Source: Ohtaekwangia sp. (GTDB lineage: Bacteria > Bacteroidota > Bacteroidia > Cytophagales > Cyclobacteriaceae). Taken from it: a DNA stretch of 64,000 nucleotides. Positions 1 to 8,921 of the stretch are shown here, piece by piece. The stretch covers positions 496,001 to 560,000 of the forward strand of contig JAJNPV010000042.1 in assembly GCA_021155195.1 (NCBI GenBank), given 5' to 3'. Under the pieces are notes generated by a model. The model saw only the letters and a program-made list of their open reading frames with translations. It had not been told where the DNA came from and did not search any database. The position numbers were made by a program, and so were the translations under genes. Position 1 is the first letter of the stretch; each line of letters starts with the position of its first letter.

Positions 1-594
1 CCATTTTATAAAGATTTTCTTCTTCCCTTTGGTAGACTGCGCGAGGCCCGGATAGGAGCTGCCCGCGCGCATACCATTGTTGTGACAAAATGTACTGATT
101 TAACAGAGAGCAATGAAGAACGGGTTCGCACCTCGCTTAAAAAACTGGTTGGTTCAATACCAGTTTTCTTTTCAGAAACTCGATACAACGCTCCCACGCC
201 TATCGGTCACACCAACAAGATAACCGATCGGGTAATTTTAGTTTCAGGTATTGCCAAAAATGAACCCCTTGAAAATGAGGTTTCGAAATATTTTGAGGTC
301 CCCAAACATTTCAAATTTCCTGATCACCATGTTTATACAGGAGCCAATATTGAAGTCATTCATCAAACAGCCGAAGCTCATGGAATCGATTCAATTTTAA
401 CTACCGAAAAAGACATGGTTAAGCTTATTGCTAAACCTGTTTTTGATTCGATAAAAAAGAAAAACTGGTTTTACCTTCCCATTCAAGCTGCTTTCATTAA
501 AAATGGTTCAGATTTTGATGCACTGGTGTCTCATATGGTACTTGATAAATTGAAAGAGGCACCTGATGCAGAAAATACTGAGGCTCTTTCCTAA
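1..594 (+). CDS. lpxK: Tetraacyldisaccharide 4'-kinase, C-terminal part (partial)
   Basis: The reading frame is open from base 1, so the gene starts before the window; 197 residues are visible. The enzyme phosphorylates the 4' position of the lipid A disaccharide precursor at the inner membrane, using ATP. The first visible residues (PFGRLREARIGAARA, then VVTK) match the LpxK stretch that follows the substrate-binding region, and TTEKDMVKL around visible residues 135-145 is the family's typical late motif. The N-terminal Walker A region lies outside the window. The 3' end overlaps the next gene by 29 bases, suggesting translational coupling. Identification rests on these motifs and is fairly secure. 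Confidence 0.88.
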   Translation, partial: PFYKDFLLPFGRLREARIGAARAHTIVVTKCTDLTESNEERVRTSLKKLVGSIPVFFSETRYNAPTPIGHTNKITDRVILVSGIAKNEPLENEVSKYFEVPKHFKFPDHHVYTGANIEVIHQTAEAHGIDSILTTEKDMVKLIAKPVFDSIKKKNWFYLPIQAAFIKNGSDFDALVSHMVLDKLKEAPDAENTEALS

Positions 595-2584
595 TTCTGA
601 TCTATTTTTGAGCGTGTTTCTTAAAAATTGTTTTGTCATTCTTCTTCTTTCGCTTGTGAGCATAGTGGCTCATGCGCAGGATAAGCCATTGAAAGAACCA
701 AGACAACTAGTGAAAGACTCAACCAAGCGCACATCAACTAGTGCAAACCCTACCGGTCGTGGTTCTCAAATTGTTGATGACTCTACAAAAAGTGTTTATG
801 GACCTAAAACTACTTTATGGACTACGGAACAAGATGTGTTTATCAATAAAAGCAACTACAGACCATTAGACACTCTTCTCACTAACTACCATCGATGGAC
901 ATACGTTCAGAAATTTACCAATCGATATCAGGATCTTGGCAATGTAGGTACAGCTCTTAATCCAATTTTCCCTATCCTTTCAACAACCATAGGCGCCAGC
1001 CCGGGTTATTCAGCCTATTCATTGTATTACGATACACAAGAGCCGAAGTATTTTGATACAAAATCACCTTTCACAAAGATATTTTTGGTGTGGGGTGGAG
1101 ATGGGCGAGCGATGACCCATATTGAATTCAGTAGAAATATTAACCCTCGCTGGAATTTTGGTTTTAACTATCGGCCCATTCTGGCTGATAAACAATTGCA
1201 GCGCACGAAGGGGGTTAGGCAAACAGTAAGCCATTACTATGATTTTCATACTTCCTATAAATCAAAAAATGACAGGTATTTACTTTTTGGAAGCTATAGA
1301 AGAATAAGGCATAGGATTTTTGAAAATGGAGGAATCTATTTGAGTAGAGACACAACCTATGATGCTTATTTTGATCAGAATGCTCAACCTTATTTAGTAG
1401 TGGCTCAATCTGAGGAATTAAAAAATTCAGTTCATGTGTTTCAACAGTATCAATTAGCTTCTCCTTTTCAGTTATACCATAAATTGGATATTTCTCGTCA
1501 ACGAAATTATTTCTCCGATACAAAAGGCAGCGAAATCAATTATGACAAATACTTCTCATATACAAATACTGATTATGATATTGATACTGTTAATGTAAAG
1601 GACGGGATGGAGTTTAAAACCACAGTGAATGAGTTTGGCTTCAAAGGAAATGCAGCGTTTCTATTTTACGGCTTTTATTATAAGATGCGCATGTATAGCA
1701 CCTACAATAGCTATGTGGATGAAACAACGTTATCATTTAGAAATGATGGTATTGAAAATTATGTGGGTGGACAAATTGCCTTTCGTTTTGATTCATTAAG
1801 TGAATTATCGGGTAAGGCTGAGTATCTGTTGGATGGCAACTATCTTCTTCAAGCAAATTTAAAAACACCGTGGTTGGACGCTACGGGCATTAGTTCATTA
1901 TCGAAGCCATCTTTTTTACCGTTAGCCTATCGTGGAAGCCATAATAGCTGGGTCAATAATTTTTCTGATCCATTCTATAATCAGCTCTCTGCTTTTTTAA
2001 AGGGTGACTTTGGAAGTTTCTATATTTCACCTGGCGCTACGTACACAAACCTTACAAATTATATTTATTATCGCAGTAATGATGCAGTAGGGGAGCAAGC
2101 AGTTACACCGGTTCAGTCATCAGGCAACCAACAAGTATTTACTCCTGAACTTCGTATGTCACTCCGGTTTTTTAGGCATCTCTACCTGAGGCCACAGGTT
2201 CTATATACCAAGTTGCTTAGCAATACAGATAACGCGATGAGAATACCCGAGTGGTTTATGAATGCACAGTTATCTTTTGAAAACACATTGTTTAAGAATG
2301 CCATTCAGGTTCAAATAGGAGTAGATGCTCATTGGCGCTCAGACTACACAGCTCCTGCGTATGACCCAACAATCCAGCAATTTTATGTTCAAGATAAGAC
2401 AGTAATAGCGGCTTATCCTTTGGTAGATGTTTTTTTTAATGGCAAGTTTAAAGGCGGTAAGTTTTTTGTGAAATATCATAATCTAAATCAGCTCTTCACT
2501 AAATCAGGTTACACGCCAACACCCACGTATCGAGGCGTAGGGAATATATTGGATTTCGGGTTCGATCTTATTTTGTTTGATTAA
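566..2584 (+). CDS. Putative outer-membrane porin (Porin_10-like)
   Basis: This 672-residue protein begins with a hydrophobic signal peptide ending near residue 38 (VAHAQ). It then shows the aromatic, alternating polar/apolar pattern of an outer-membrane beta-barrel and ends with a strand rich in Phe and Leu (FGFDLILFD). Length and pattern resemble the Bacteroidota family called putative porin. Substrate is unknown. The annotated ATG lies inside lpxK; a TTG at 608 is in frame but would shorten the positive N-region, so the ATG is preferred. Its stop codon shares one base with the next gene (TAATG), so it is probably in an operon with lpxK and miaE. Confidence 0.72.
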   Translation: MQKILRLFPNSDLFLSVFLKNCFVILLLSLVSIVAHAQDKPLKEPRQLVKDSTKRTSTSANPTGRGSQIVDDSTKSVYGPKTTLWTTEQDVFINKSNYRPLDTLLTNYHRWTYVQKFTNRYQDLGNVGTALNPIFPILSTTIGASPGYSAYSLYYDTQEPKYFDTKSPFTKIFLVWGGDGRAMTHIEFSRNINPRWNFGFNYRPILADKQLQRTKGVRQTVSHYYDFHTSYKSKNDRYLLFGSYRRIRHRIFENGGIYLSRDTTYDAYFDQNAQPYLVVAQSEELKNSVHVFQQYQLASPFQLYHKLDISRQRNYFSDTKGSEINYDKYFSYTNTDYDIDTVNVKDGMEFKTTVNEFGFKGNAAFLFYGFYYKMRMYSTYNSYVDETTLSFRNDGIENYVGGQIAFRFDSLSELSGKAEYLLDGNYLLQANLKTPWLDATGISSLSKPSFLPLAYRGSHNSWVNNFSDPFYNQLSAFLKGDFGSFYISPGATYTNLTNYIYYRSNDAVGEQAVTPVQSSGNQQVFTPELRMSLRFFRHLYLRPQVLYTKLLSNTDNAMRIPEWFMNAQLSFENTLFKNAIQVQIGVDAHWRSDYTAPAYDPTIQQFYVQDKTVIAAYPLVDVFFNGKFKGGKFFVKYHNLNQLFTKSGYTPTPTYRGVGNILDFGFDLILFD

Positions 2585-3177
2585 TGGAAAAGCATGTTCT
2601 TGGTCTTGAGCTACCTACTGACCCACGGTGGGTGAACATTGCCGAAAAGAATATCGAAGAGATATTAATTGATCATGCCTATTGCGAGCAGAAAGCTGCA
2701 TCGTCTTGTATTAGTTTAATTGTCACCTATCCCGAAAAGGAAAAATTAGTAGCAGAATTAACTCCGGTGGTAGCTGAAGAGTGGAGCCACTTTGAACGTG
2801 TGCTGGATCAATTATCTAAGCGTGGGTATCATTTAGGGTTTCCCCGAAAGGATGAATACGTAGATCGATTGCAAAAAATTATTAAGAGGGGGGGTAGTCG
2901 CGACCAACAATTAGTTGAGAAGTTATTAATCAATGCATTGATTGAAGCCAGAAGTTGTGAACGATTTAGATTATTGTGGAAAGGAATTGAAGATGAAGAA
3001 CTAAGCAAATTCTATTATGAATTGATGGTGTCAGAGGCTGGTCATTACAAAAATTTTCTTTCATTAGCCAAAATTTACATGAACGAAACATTAGTAGAAA
3101 AACGCTGGCGTGAGATACTATATTTAGAAGCAGAGATTATGAAAGAGCTAGAGATAAGACCTGATAGGCTCCATTAA
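2584..3177 (+). CDS. miaE: tRNA-(ms2io6A37) hydroxylase MiaE
   Basis: MiaE is a non-haem diiron monooxygenase that hydroxylates the isopentenyl group of ms2i6A at tRNA position 37. The 197-residue protein is full length for the family. Likely diiron ligands are visible: E35 (HAYCEQKAAS), E66 with H69 (EEWSHFE), E121 in the ALIEARSCERF helix, and E151 with H154 (SEAGHY), giving the two ExxH motifs of a ferritin-like four-helix bundle. The start overlaps the porin stop by one base. The 3' end overlaps the convergent T9SS gene by four bases. Cytoplasmic; function is assigned from the motifs. Confidence 0.93.
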   Translation: MEKHVLGLELPTDPRWVNIAEKNIEEILIDHAYCEQKAASSCISLIVTYPEKEKLVAELTPVVAEEWSHFERVLDQLSKRGYHLGFPRKDEYVDRLQKIIKRGGSRDQQLVEKLLINALIEARSCERFRLLWKGIEDEELSKFYYELMVSEAGHYKNFLSLAKIYMNETLVEKRWREILYLEAEIMKELEIRPDRLH

Positions 3178-6100
3178 CTCTTTACAATAACTTTCAGAAC
3201 TTTTTTTGTTGCTGGTGTTTGAAGCTGGATAAGGTAGGTTCCTGTTTGAGACGGCAAACTCAAATTTTCCTCATGCACTCCAACCTCTTGTTGTCCAACA
3301 GATTTTTTGAAAACTATTTTTCCTGTTGGGTCAAAAATAAGGACATCAACGCTTGATTTTTGGGTTAATGTGTACGATAGCGTTACCTCACCGCGAGTTG
3401 GATTTGGATAAACATTCCAGGCTGATAAACTTTTAATTGGCTCGATACCCGTAGGAACTTGTTGAATATATAAGTCATCTATCGACCAACCCCAGGATGC
3501 AATTGTATTGTCTGAAAATAATCTGAAACGAAAGAGAAGAGTATCACCCACCGAAAAATTGTTGGTAATATCTATGTTATGATCAACAAACTGCTCAGGC
3601 TTTCCTGCTTGAACTGAATTATGTGAGTTCAGCCAACTCGTGCTAAAGGATGCATTATATCCATTGGTTAAGGGAATCCAGGTAACCCCATCCTTTGTTC
3701 CTTCAACTACTACATAATCTTTAAATTGAGGTTGGCCAAATGTCGATCCTGCTGCTCCAGGTTCAACGACAGCCACATCGCGATAATGGAAAAAGGGATG
3801 TTCGGCTTTGATAATTATGGGTTGCAACAGTGTGGCCAACAAATCAGTACTTAACGGATAATTATGAAATGTTTGTAAGCTCGTATTGAAATTCCCAAAT
3901 GGTTGAACCGTAAATGATTGAAGCGAAAAATCGCTACCCGATTGAAAATAATTGAAGTACTGACTTTGATAAGGAGTAAGTTGAAAGTTTTCGCCCGAAA
4001 CCGTGGTTGAGTGAAATGGGGAGCTTGATTTATAGCTAATTAATTTGGCCTGCACAGCTCCTTTTGTAGCGCCTGTTATTTTAAGTACATAATTACCAGG
4101 TGTAGTGGCATTAATTTTTCCAACCTTAACACCTGATAAAAATACATGAGTTGAATCAAAATTTTCTTCCAACGTTATGCCAAGAGCCAATGCTGATTGT
4201 GGTGAAGTGCCGATGCTTGTGATTTTTGGATTTATTAGTGTTGATAATTCAGCATCAATTGTAGCGGTCCATATCCCCCGTCCGTGCGTGGCAATTACAA
4301 CCTGATCATCTTGTCCTTTCAAATCCCATACAGCAACATTAGGAAAGTCATCAAGCAGCATCCACGTTTGTCCATTGTCGAGTGATTCAACAATTCCAAT
4401 TTCAGTGCCGGCCCAAATAATATCGGTATTATCCGGTCGAACATATAAACAGTAAACTGCTACATTGGGAAACCCAGTTGTGCTGGTTGTACCCGTTCCA
4501 AAGCCAGAGATATCTTGCCACGTGTTGCCCAGATTTTTTGTGCGTAAAATTTTTGACTTTCCCGCAAAGGAAAATAGCGCGAAGGCTGTGCTATCTTCTG
4601 TAGGGTGCGATGCCAACTTGGTTATTCCACCGAGAACGTGAGCTGTATAATTATTAGTAGCCTTAAAAGTTATTCCTCCATCCGTTGAAACATGAAGACT
4701 TCTGCCTGTGCCTGAGTTTGTCATGCCGCTGCCTGCCCAAATGATATTTGAATTTGCGCGGGATACTTCAACATCCATTAATGAGGTTGAGCCGCCCCAT
4801 TTTTGGGTTATGGGCGTTAATACCCAGTTCGAACCAAAATCGGAAGAACGAAATACACCTGCCGATGATAGAGTAAAAAGAACATCTGGGTTATCTTTAG
4901 AATTAGACAATTTAGAAACGAACGGATGCGTACCCGATAGCCCTGTTGTGGCAGCACTCCAGGTTATGCCTCCATCAACGGACTTCCGAAAATTATTTCC
5001 TTGCGAACCTCCAATTAATTTCTTGTCGTCAAGTTTGTGCCACACTACTTCAAAACCATCACCGCCAAAACTAAATTGAAAATTGGTAATGCTTGAAGAT
5101 TGTATGCCAGCCGGAGTTTTCCACGTGCCATTATCTTGAAGGCCCCCGAAATATTCATTAAACCCTGGCCGTTTATCAGCCCCATAAAATTGACTTGTGT
5201 TGTATCTGCCCCCTGCTACTTGCCAATCACCATTGTTAATTCCCGGGGTAGAGGAGATGTTAGAAACAAATACTCCTCCGTCACTCGCATTTATTATTTT
5301 ATACGTTGTTGCCGAAATGGGTACTGCAACTAAATTATGATGATCAGGATGAACATCTACGCCAAATGTGTTGAATTTATTTTTACCATCGAAAGCAGTG
5401 TAAGGATCGGCTATGGTTACTGTTGTTGCATTTCGTTTAGGCAACGAGCTAAAGTTAATTTTCAATTGCGAAGTTGTAATGTCATCCGGCCAACTTTTTC
5501 CGGCAGCCAGCACAGGCCAAAAGAAATACATCTCTTGAAATATATGTCCACCATTAACTGCGATTCCTGTTGACGGATTAGTTGCATCATAATCTATATT
5601 ATTAATATAAATGTATTCGCGACTGTGTGTGGTCGCTTCGCCTTCAGTATTTTGTAGCAACAAATTAAATTGTCCATTCCTATCCTGATCTCGAAACGAA
5701 ACCATCAGTTGCCTGTTGTTAGTAACATCCCACACCTCAAATGGAACATCAACATAGTTAGCATAACTGTAACTAACATCAGGCACACCCGAGGTAGCAC
5801 CTTCGGGTACAAGAAAGCGATGTGCTTTTTGAGTTTTACCGGCACCAAATCTTACTTCCACACTTGCATTTGCTTGTGGTCCTACTTCTAAACGCCCACC
5901 TCCAAACGATGCAGTGAAGTTTACCAAAGAAAGGAAGGTAGTGTTTTGTTCAAGTAGGGTATAGTTATTGACAGAAGTTGAGCCCACATTAAGTTGAGTC
6001 CTAAAAAGCCCCACACCCCCATAGTAAACCAAATCAGCATTGAATGGATCGCACATGATAGTATTATCGTACCAGCCTTGCCCTCCCAGAAAATCAACAA

Positions 6101-7127
6101 CAGTATTATTCAAGGAGACATTAATAACAGACCACGTGGCTCCGGCATCATCAGATACATATAAGTCTGATTGCGAGCCTGACAAAGATCCTTGAGCCGA
6201 AGCAAAAACTCGATTTGTATTAATCGGTGAAATTGCAATTTCAACCCTTCCGGAAGGATTCATACCTGAATTTGAAAGCGCCCAGGTTACTCCGCCATCA
6301 GATGATTTAATAACACCTACACCATTTTGGGTAGCATACTGGATGCTGAAATTGCCCGGAGTTGCACGCAAGTCTTCAATGAATAATCTGCTCGACACCT
6401 GATTCCACGTAGCGCCTCCATTTACAGTTCTCCAAATACCATCTGATGTTGCCACCACTAGAATATTTTCGTTAGCCGGATCAATGGCGATTCTATTTAC
6501 ATCAGAAAAACTTATGGTTGAAGAAATATAATTCCATGTTTGTCCGCGGTCGGTTGATTTAAACATTCCGTTTCCTCTAATACCAACCAATCCACCAAAA
6601 CTTTCTCCGGTTCCTAAGTAGATAATATTATGATTGGAAGGAGCCATGGCCAAAACAGTTGTGGCAAGATTTGCAAGGTCGGGCGTAAGCAATGTCCAGT
6701 TGCCACCACCTGTTGTGGTTTTCCAAACCCCGCCACCGGCAGACCCTGCATACCATGTGTTTTTTGTAGCATCATCAGGATCCACTAAAATGGCGCGTGT
6801 TCGACCGGGTACATTGGCTGGCCCACGTTCCGTCCACTCAATTACTCCATTAGATTGAGTTCTTGCATTGGCCCCTTGCCTAAGTGCATATGATTTTGCC
6901 CGTTCAAGTTCCCGGATTTTAAAACCACGTTCATATTGCGGGCTAGTTGCATCTTCGGGTGTACGAATTAACTGATGGAACAGGATGAATTGACCAGGAC
7001 CATCCAATCCATCTTCTTTGCCTTCTGACTCTAATAATGGTTGATTAGTACTTTCAGTTTTACTTACTATCCATAGAATAGGAAGTGTAAAAATGAAAAA
7101 GGTAAGCAGCAAATAGCGGAACCGCAT
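3174..7127 (-). CDS. Giant T9SS-exported BNR/VPS10-type beta-propeller protein
   Basis: The 1317-residue protein has an N-terminal membrane/signal segment (residues 6-22). It then carries many sortilin-like Asp-box units such as STDRGQTW, SSDGGVTW, SVDGGITW and STDGGITF, spread over roughly residues 130-950, which fold as beta-propellers. A jelly-roll-like region follows, then a C-terminal type A sorting domain (last ~85 residues, with YPNPTRGEVTL and a final KVLKVIVKS strand). It should cross the outer membrane by T9SS and be surface-attached or released. No catalytic residues are recognised; binding or adhesion is inferred. The downstream end overlaps miaE tail to tail. The small lipoprotein gene lies just upstream in the same direction. 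Confidence 0.85.
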   Translation of the reverse strand: MRFRYLLLTFFIFTLPILWIVSKTESTNQPLLESEGKEDGLDGPGQFILFHQLIRTPEDATSPQYERGFKIRELERAKSYALRQGANARTQSNGVIEWTERGPANVPGRTRAILVDPDDATKNTWYAGSAGGGVWKTTTGGGNWTLLTPDLANLATTVLAMAPSNHNIIYLGTGESFGGLVGIRGNGMFKSTDRGQTWNYISSTISFSDVNRIAIDPANENILVVATSDGIWRTVNGGATWNQVSSRLFIEDLRATPGNFSIQYATQNGVGVIKSSDGGVTWALSNSGMNPSGRVEIAISPINTNRVFASAQGSLSGSQSDLYVSDDAGATWSVINVSLNNTVVDFLGGQGWYDNTIMCDPFNADLVYYGGVGLFRTQLNVGSTSVNNYTLLEQNTTFLSLVNFTASFGGGRLEVGPQANASVEVRFGAGKTQKAHRFLVPEGATSGVPDVSYSYANYVDVPFEVWDVTNNRQLMVSFRDQDRNGQFNLLLQNTEGEATTHSREYIYINNIDYDATNPSTGIAVNGGHIFQEMYFFWPVLAAGKSWPDDITTSQLKINFSSLPKRNATTVTIADPYTAFDGKNKFNTFGVDVHPDHHNLVAVPISATTYKIINASDGGVFVSNISSTPGINNGDWQVAGGRYNTSQFYGADKRPGFNEYFGGLQDNGTWKTPAGIQSSSITNFQFSFGGDGFEVVWHKLDDKKLIGGSQGNNFRKSVDGGITWSAATTGLSGTHPFVSKLSNSKDNPDVLFTLSSAGVFRSSDFGSNWVLTPITQKWGGSTSLMDVEVSRANSNIIWAGSGMTNSGTGRSLHVSTDGGITFKATNNYTAHVLGGITKLASHPTEDSTAFALFSFAGKSKILRTKNLGNTWQDISGFGTGTTSTTGFPNVAVYCLYVRPDNTDIIWAGTEIGIVESLDNGQTWMLLDDFPNVAVWDLKGQDDQVVIATHGRGIWTATIDAELSTLINPKITSIGTSPQSALALGITLEENFDSTHVFLSGVKVGKINATTPGNYVLKITGATKGAVQAKLISYKSSSPFHSTTVSGENFQLTPYQSQYFNYFQSGSDFSLQSFTVQPFGNFNTSLQTFHNYPLSTDLLATLLQPIIIKAEHPFFHYRDVAVVEPGAAGSTFGQPQFKDYVVVEGTKDGVTWIPLTNGYNASFSTSWLNSHNSVQAGKPEQFVDHNIDITNNFSVGDTLLFRFRLFSDNTIASWGWSIDDLYIQQVPTGIEPIKSLSAWNVYPNPTRGEVTLSYTLTQKSSVDVLIFDPTGKIVFKKSVGQQEVGVHEENLSLPSQTGTYLIQLQTPATKKVLKVIVKS

Positions 7128-7129
7128 AG

Positions 7130-7525
7130 TTAATATTTGTTTGACACCAAGTCTATCTTCTTTATATAATAAGATAAGTCTTCGTTTTGTTTTAATATAG
7201 CTGGTACATCCAGAAGTTCAATAACAGAATCACCAATCCACTTTACATATCCGGGTCTAAAACTTTTTTCGATCATAATTTTTTGACTCACAGATTCAAT
7301 CACGATAAATTTTGTTATCGGGTTTGCAGCCGATGGACTCAGTTTTTCAACGAATAATAAATAAGAACCTGAAGGACTTGGATACGATTCAAACTCGAGC
7401 CCTAATTTTTCAATAATAGTTTGATCCTCTTCTGAAATATTTTTTTGAACTGGTTTACACCCGATCAGAATAACTATACCAACAAAAACAGCCAGGTAAT
7501 TTGGCTTTATGGAGTAAGTTGGCAT
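7130..7525 (-). CDS. Small predicted lipoprotein, unknown function
   Basis: The protein has 131 residues and no recognised family. The N-terminus is a lipoprotein signal with a hydrophobic stretch (11-21) and a lipobox ending in C23 (ILIGC). The mature part contains a SPSGSYLLFVEKLSP segment that resembles one blade of a TolB/WD-like propeller, but there is too little to assign a fold. Its start overlaps the stop of the upstream secreted GATase-like gene by one base, and its end lies three bases before the giant BNR gene. The three minus-strand genes are therefore probably co-transcribed. Confidence 0.65.
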   Translation of the reverse strand: MPTYSIKPNYLAVFVGIVILIGCKPVQKNISEEDQTIIEKLGLEFESYPSPSGSYLLFVEKLSPSAANPITKFIVIESVSQKIMIEKSFRPGYVKWIGDSVIELLDVPAILKQNEDLSYYIKKIDLVSNKY

Positions 7526-8781
7526 TAGGTCTTTTGCTTTTTCTTTTTCGCAGCCGGAAAGAGGATATTGTTAAGAATCAGGCGGAAGCCCGGTGAGTTA
7601 GGATGCAAATTTAAATCGGTGGGTTCTTCGCCTACCGTGTGTTGATAATCTTCAGGATCATGACCGCCATAAAAAGTCCAAAATCCTTTGCCATACACTC
7701 CATGCAAATATTTAGCTTCCTTGATGTCAGCATTCTCGCCCATAATGGTAACATCCGATTTGATTAACTTTTTCTTAAAGCCTGTTGTTTGGCCATAGAA
7801 GCCTTTAATTACACGCACATGATTTTGTGTTAACATGGTAGGGATTGGGTCCCACTTGGCGGAGAATTGAAATATGTTGAAGTAATCATTATCCTGACGT
7901 AAACCGCGATCGGGAAAGTTGTTATCGATATCAGAAAATTCATATTGATAAGGATCGCGCGACAAGCGAAAATCTGTAAAGGCAAATGTGTTATCAAAAT
8001 TTAATTTTTCCTGCGCCTGCGGGTCAGCAGCATCGCCATCGTACATACGTTCACAAATATCAACGCCTTCGGCCGCCAAGGCAATGTCATAGGTATCCGT
8101 TGCGGAACACATGGCAAACATAAAACCCCCACCGGCCACAAATTCTTTTATGCGTTTTGCTACAGAGAGCTTTACTTGCGAAACTTTGTGAATCCCAAAT
8201 CTCCGTGCAGTTTCCTCAGCTTCTTTTTGTTGTTCAATGTACCAGGGGTAATTAGCATAATTGCTATAAAATTTTCCGTACTGACCGGTAAAATCTTCGT
8301 GATGTAGATGCAGCCAATCGTACTTTGGCAGGAGATCGTTCAATACTTCATCATCATAAATAACGTCATATGGAATTTCGGCATAAGTAAGTACTAGTGT
8401 TACGGCATCGTCCCACGGGAGCTTTGATTTGGGAGAATAGACTGCAATACGAGGATACTTCTCCAACTTCATAATATCGTAGTTCAGTGCCGGGCTCGCG
8501 ATTTCTGTTACAATAGAGTTGACTTTGGCTGCAGAAATTATTTCGTAACTGACACCCCGCACCACCAATTCGTTTTGAATTTTAGGATTGTAGGCGCACA
8601 TAAAGCTTCCGCCCCGGTAGTTCAACAACCAATCTACTTCAATATTATTTTTAAGAATCCAGTATGCAATTCCGTACGCTTTAAGGTGATCGGTCTGCTT
8701 TTCATCCATAGGTATAAAGATAGAATTAGCAGAAACCACCCCAGAAAGGGTTAGAAACAAAAACAAAATCCGGAAACGCAT
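7525..8781 (-). CDS. Secreted GATase-like protein often mislabelled asparagine synthetase B
   Basis: The start is placed at the internal ATG (base 8781) because AGAGG lies about 7 bases before it and the signal peptide (FRILFLFLTLSGVVSA) follows at once; an upstream in-frame ATG at 8796 is possible. About 418 residues. The centre (YPRIAVYSPKSKLPWDDA, IPYDVIYDDEVL, DWLHLHHEDFTG, GGGFMFAMCSAT) has the spacing of a class I glutamine-amidotransferase-like flavodoxin fold with a nucleophile-elbow-like Cys. Homologues in Bacteroidota often carry the name asparagine synthetase B, but no asparagine synthetase ATP-binding or N-terminal Cys domain is present and the protein is exported. Function unknown. 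The C-terminus is strongly basic (AAKKKKQKT). Confidence 0.6.
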   Translation of the reverse strand: MRFRILFLFLTLSGVVSANSIFIPMDEKQTDHLKAYGIAYWILKNNIEVDWLLNYRGGSFMCAYNPKIQNELVVRGVSYEIISAAKVNSIVTEIASPALNYDIMKLEKYPRIAVYSPKSKLPWDDAVTLVLTYAEIPYDVIYDDEVLNDLLPKYDWLHLHHEDFTGQYGKFYSNYANYPWYIEQQKEAEETARRFGIHKVSQVKLSVAKRIKEFVAGGGFMFAMCSATDTYDIALAAEGVDICERMYDGDAADPQAQEKLNFDNTFAFTDFRLSRDPYQYEFSDIDNNFPDRGLRQDNDYFNIFQFSAKWDPIPTMLTQNHVRVIKGFYGQTTGFKKKLIKSDVTIMGENADIKEAKYLHGVYGKGFWTFYGGHDPEDYQHTVGEEPTDLNLHPNSPGFRLILNNILFPAAKKKKQKT

Positions 8782-8858
8782 CGTTAAACCTCTCATTTAG
8801 CTTGTTTGTGTAACAAAAGAATCATTAAAAAGTCTCTTAAATACAACGATTAAAGATA

Positions 8859-8866
8859 TAATTTTG
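8859..8866 (+). promoter_or_regulatory. Candidate Bacteroidota -7 element
   Basis: TAATTTTG fits the Bacteroidota -7 consensus TAnnTTTG and lies 55 bases before the permease start, within the 140-base divergent gap. No clear TTTG -33 element is visible at the expected distance, so this is tentative. Confidence 0.3.
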
Positions 8867-8921
8867 AACGCTACGATATAACGGTCATTTTCAATAGGTA
8901 AATATAAATAACTCAGCGAAC

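Noticed and set aside
5100..5891. Open plus-strand frames antisense to the giant BNR gene
   Set aside because: They have no ribosome sites or family motifs and lie within a well-supported minus-strand gene; judged shadows.
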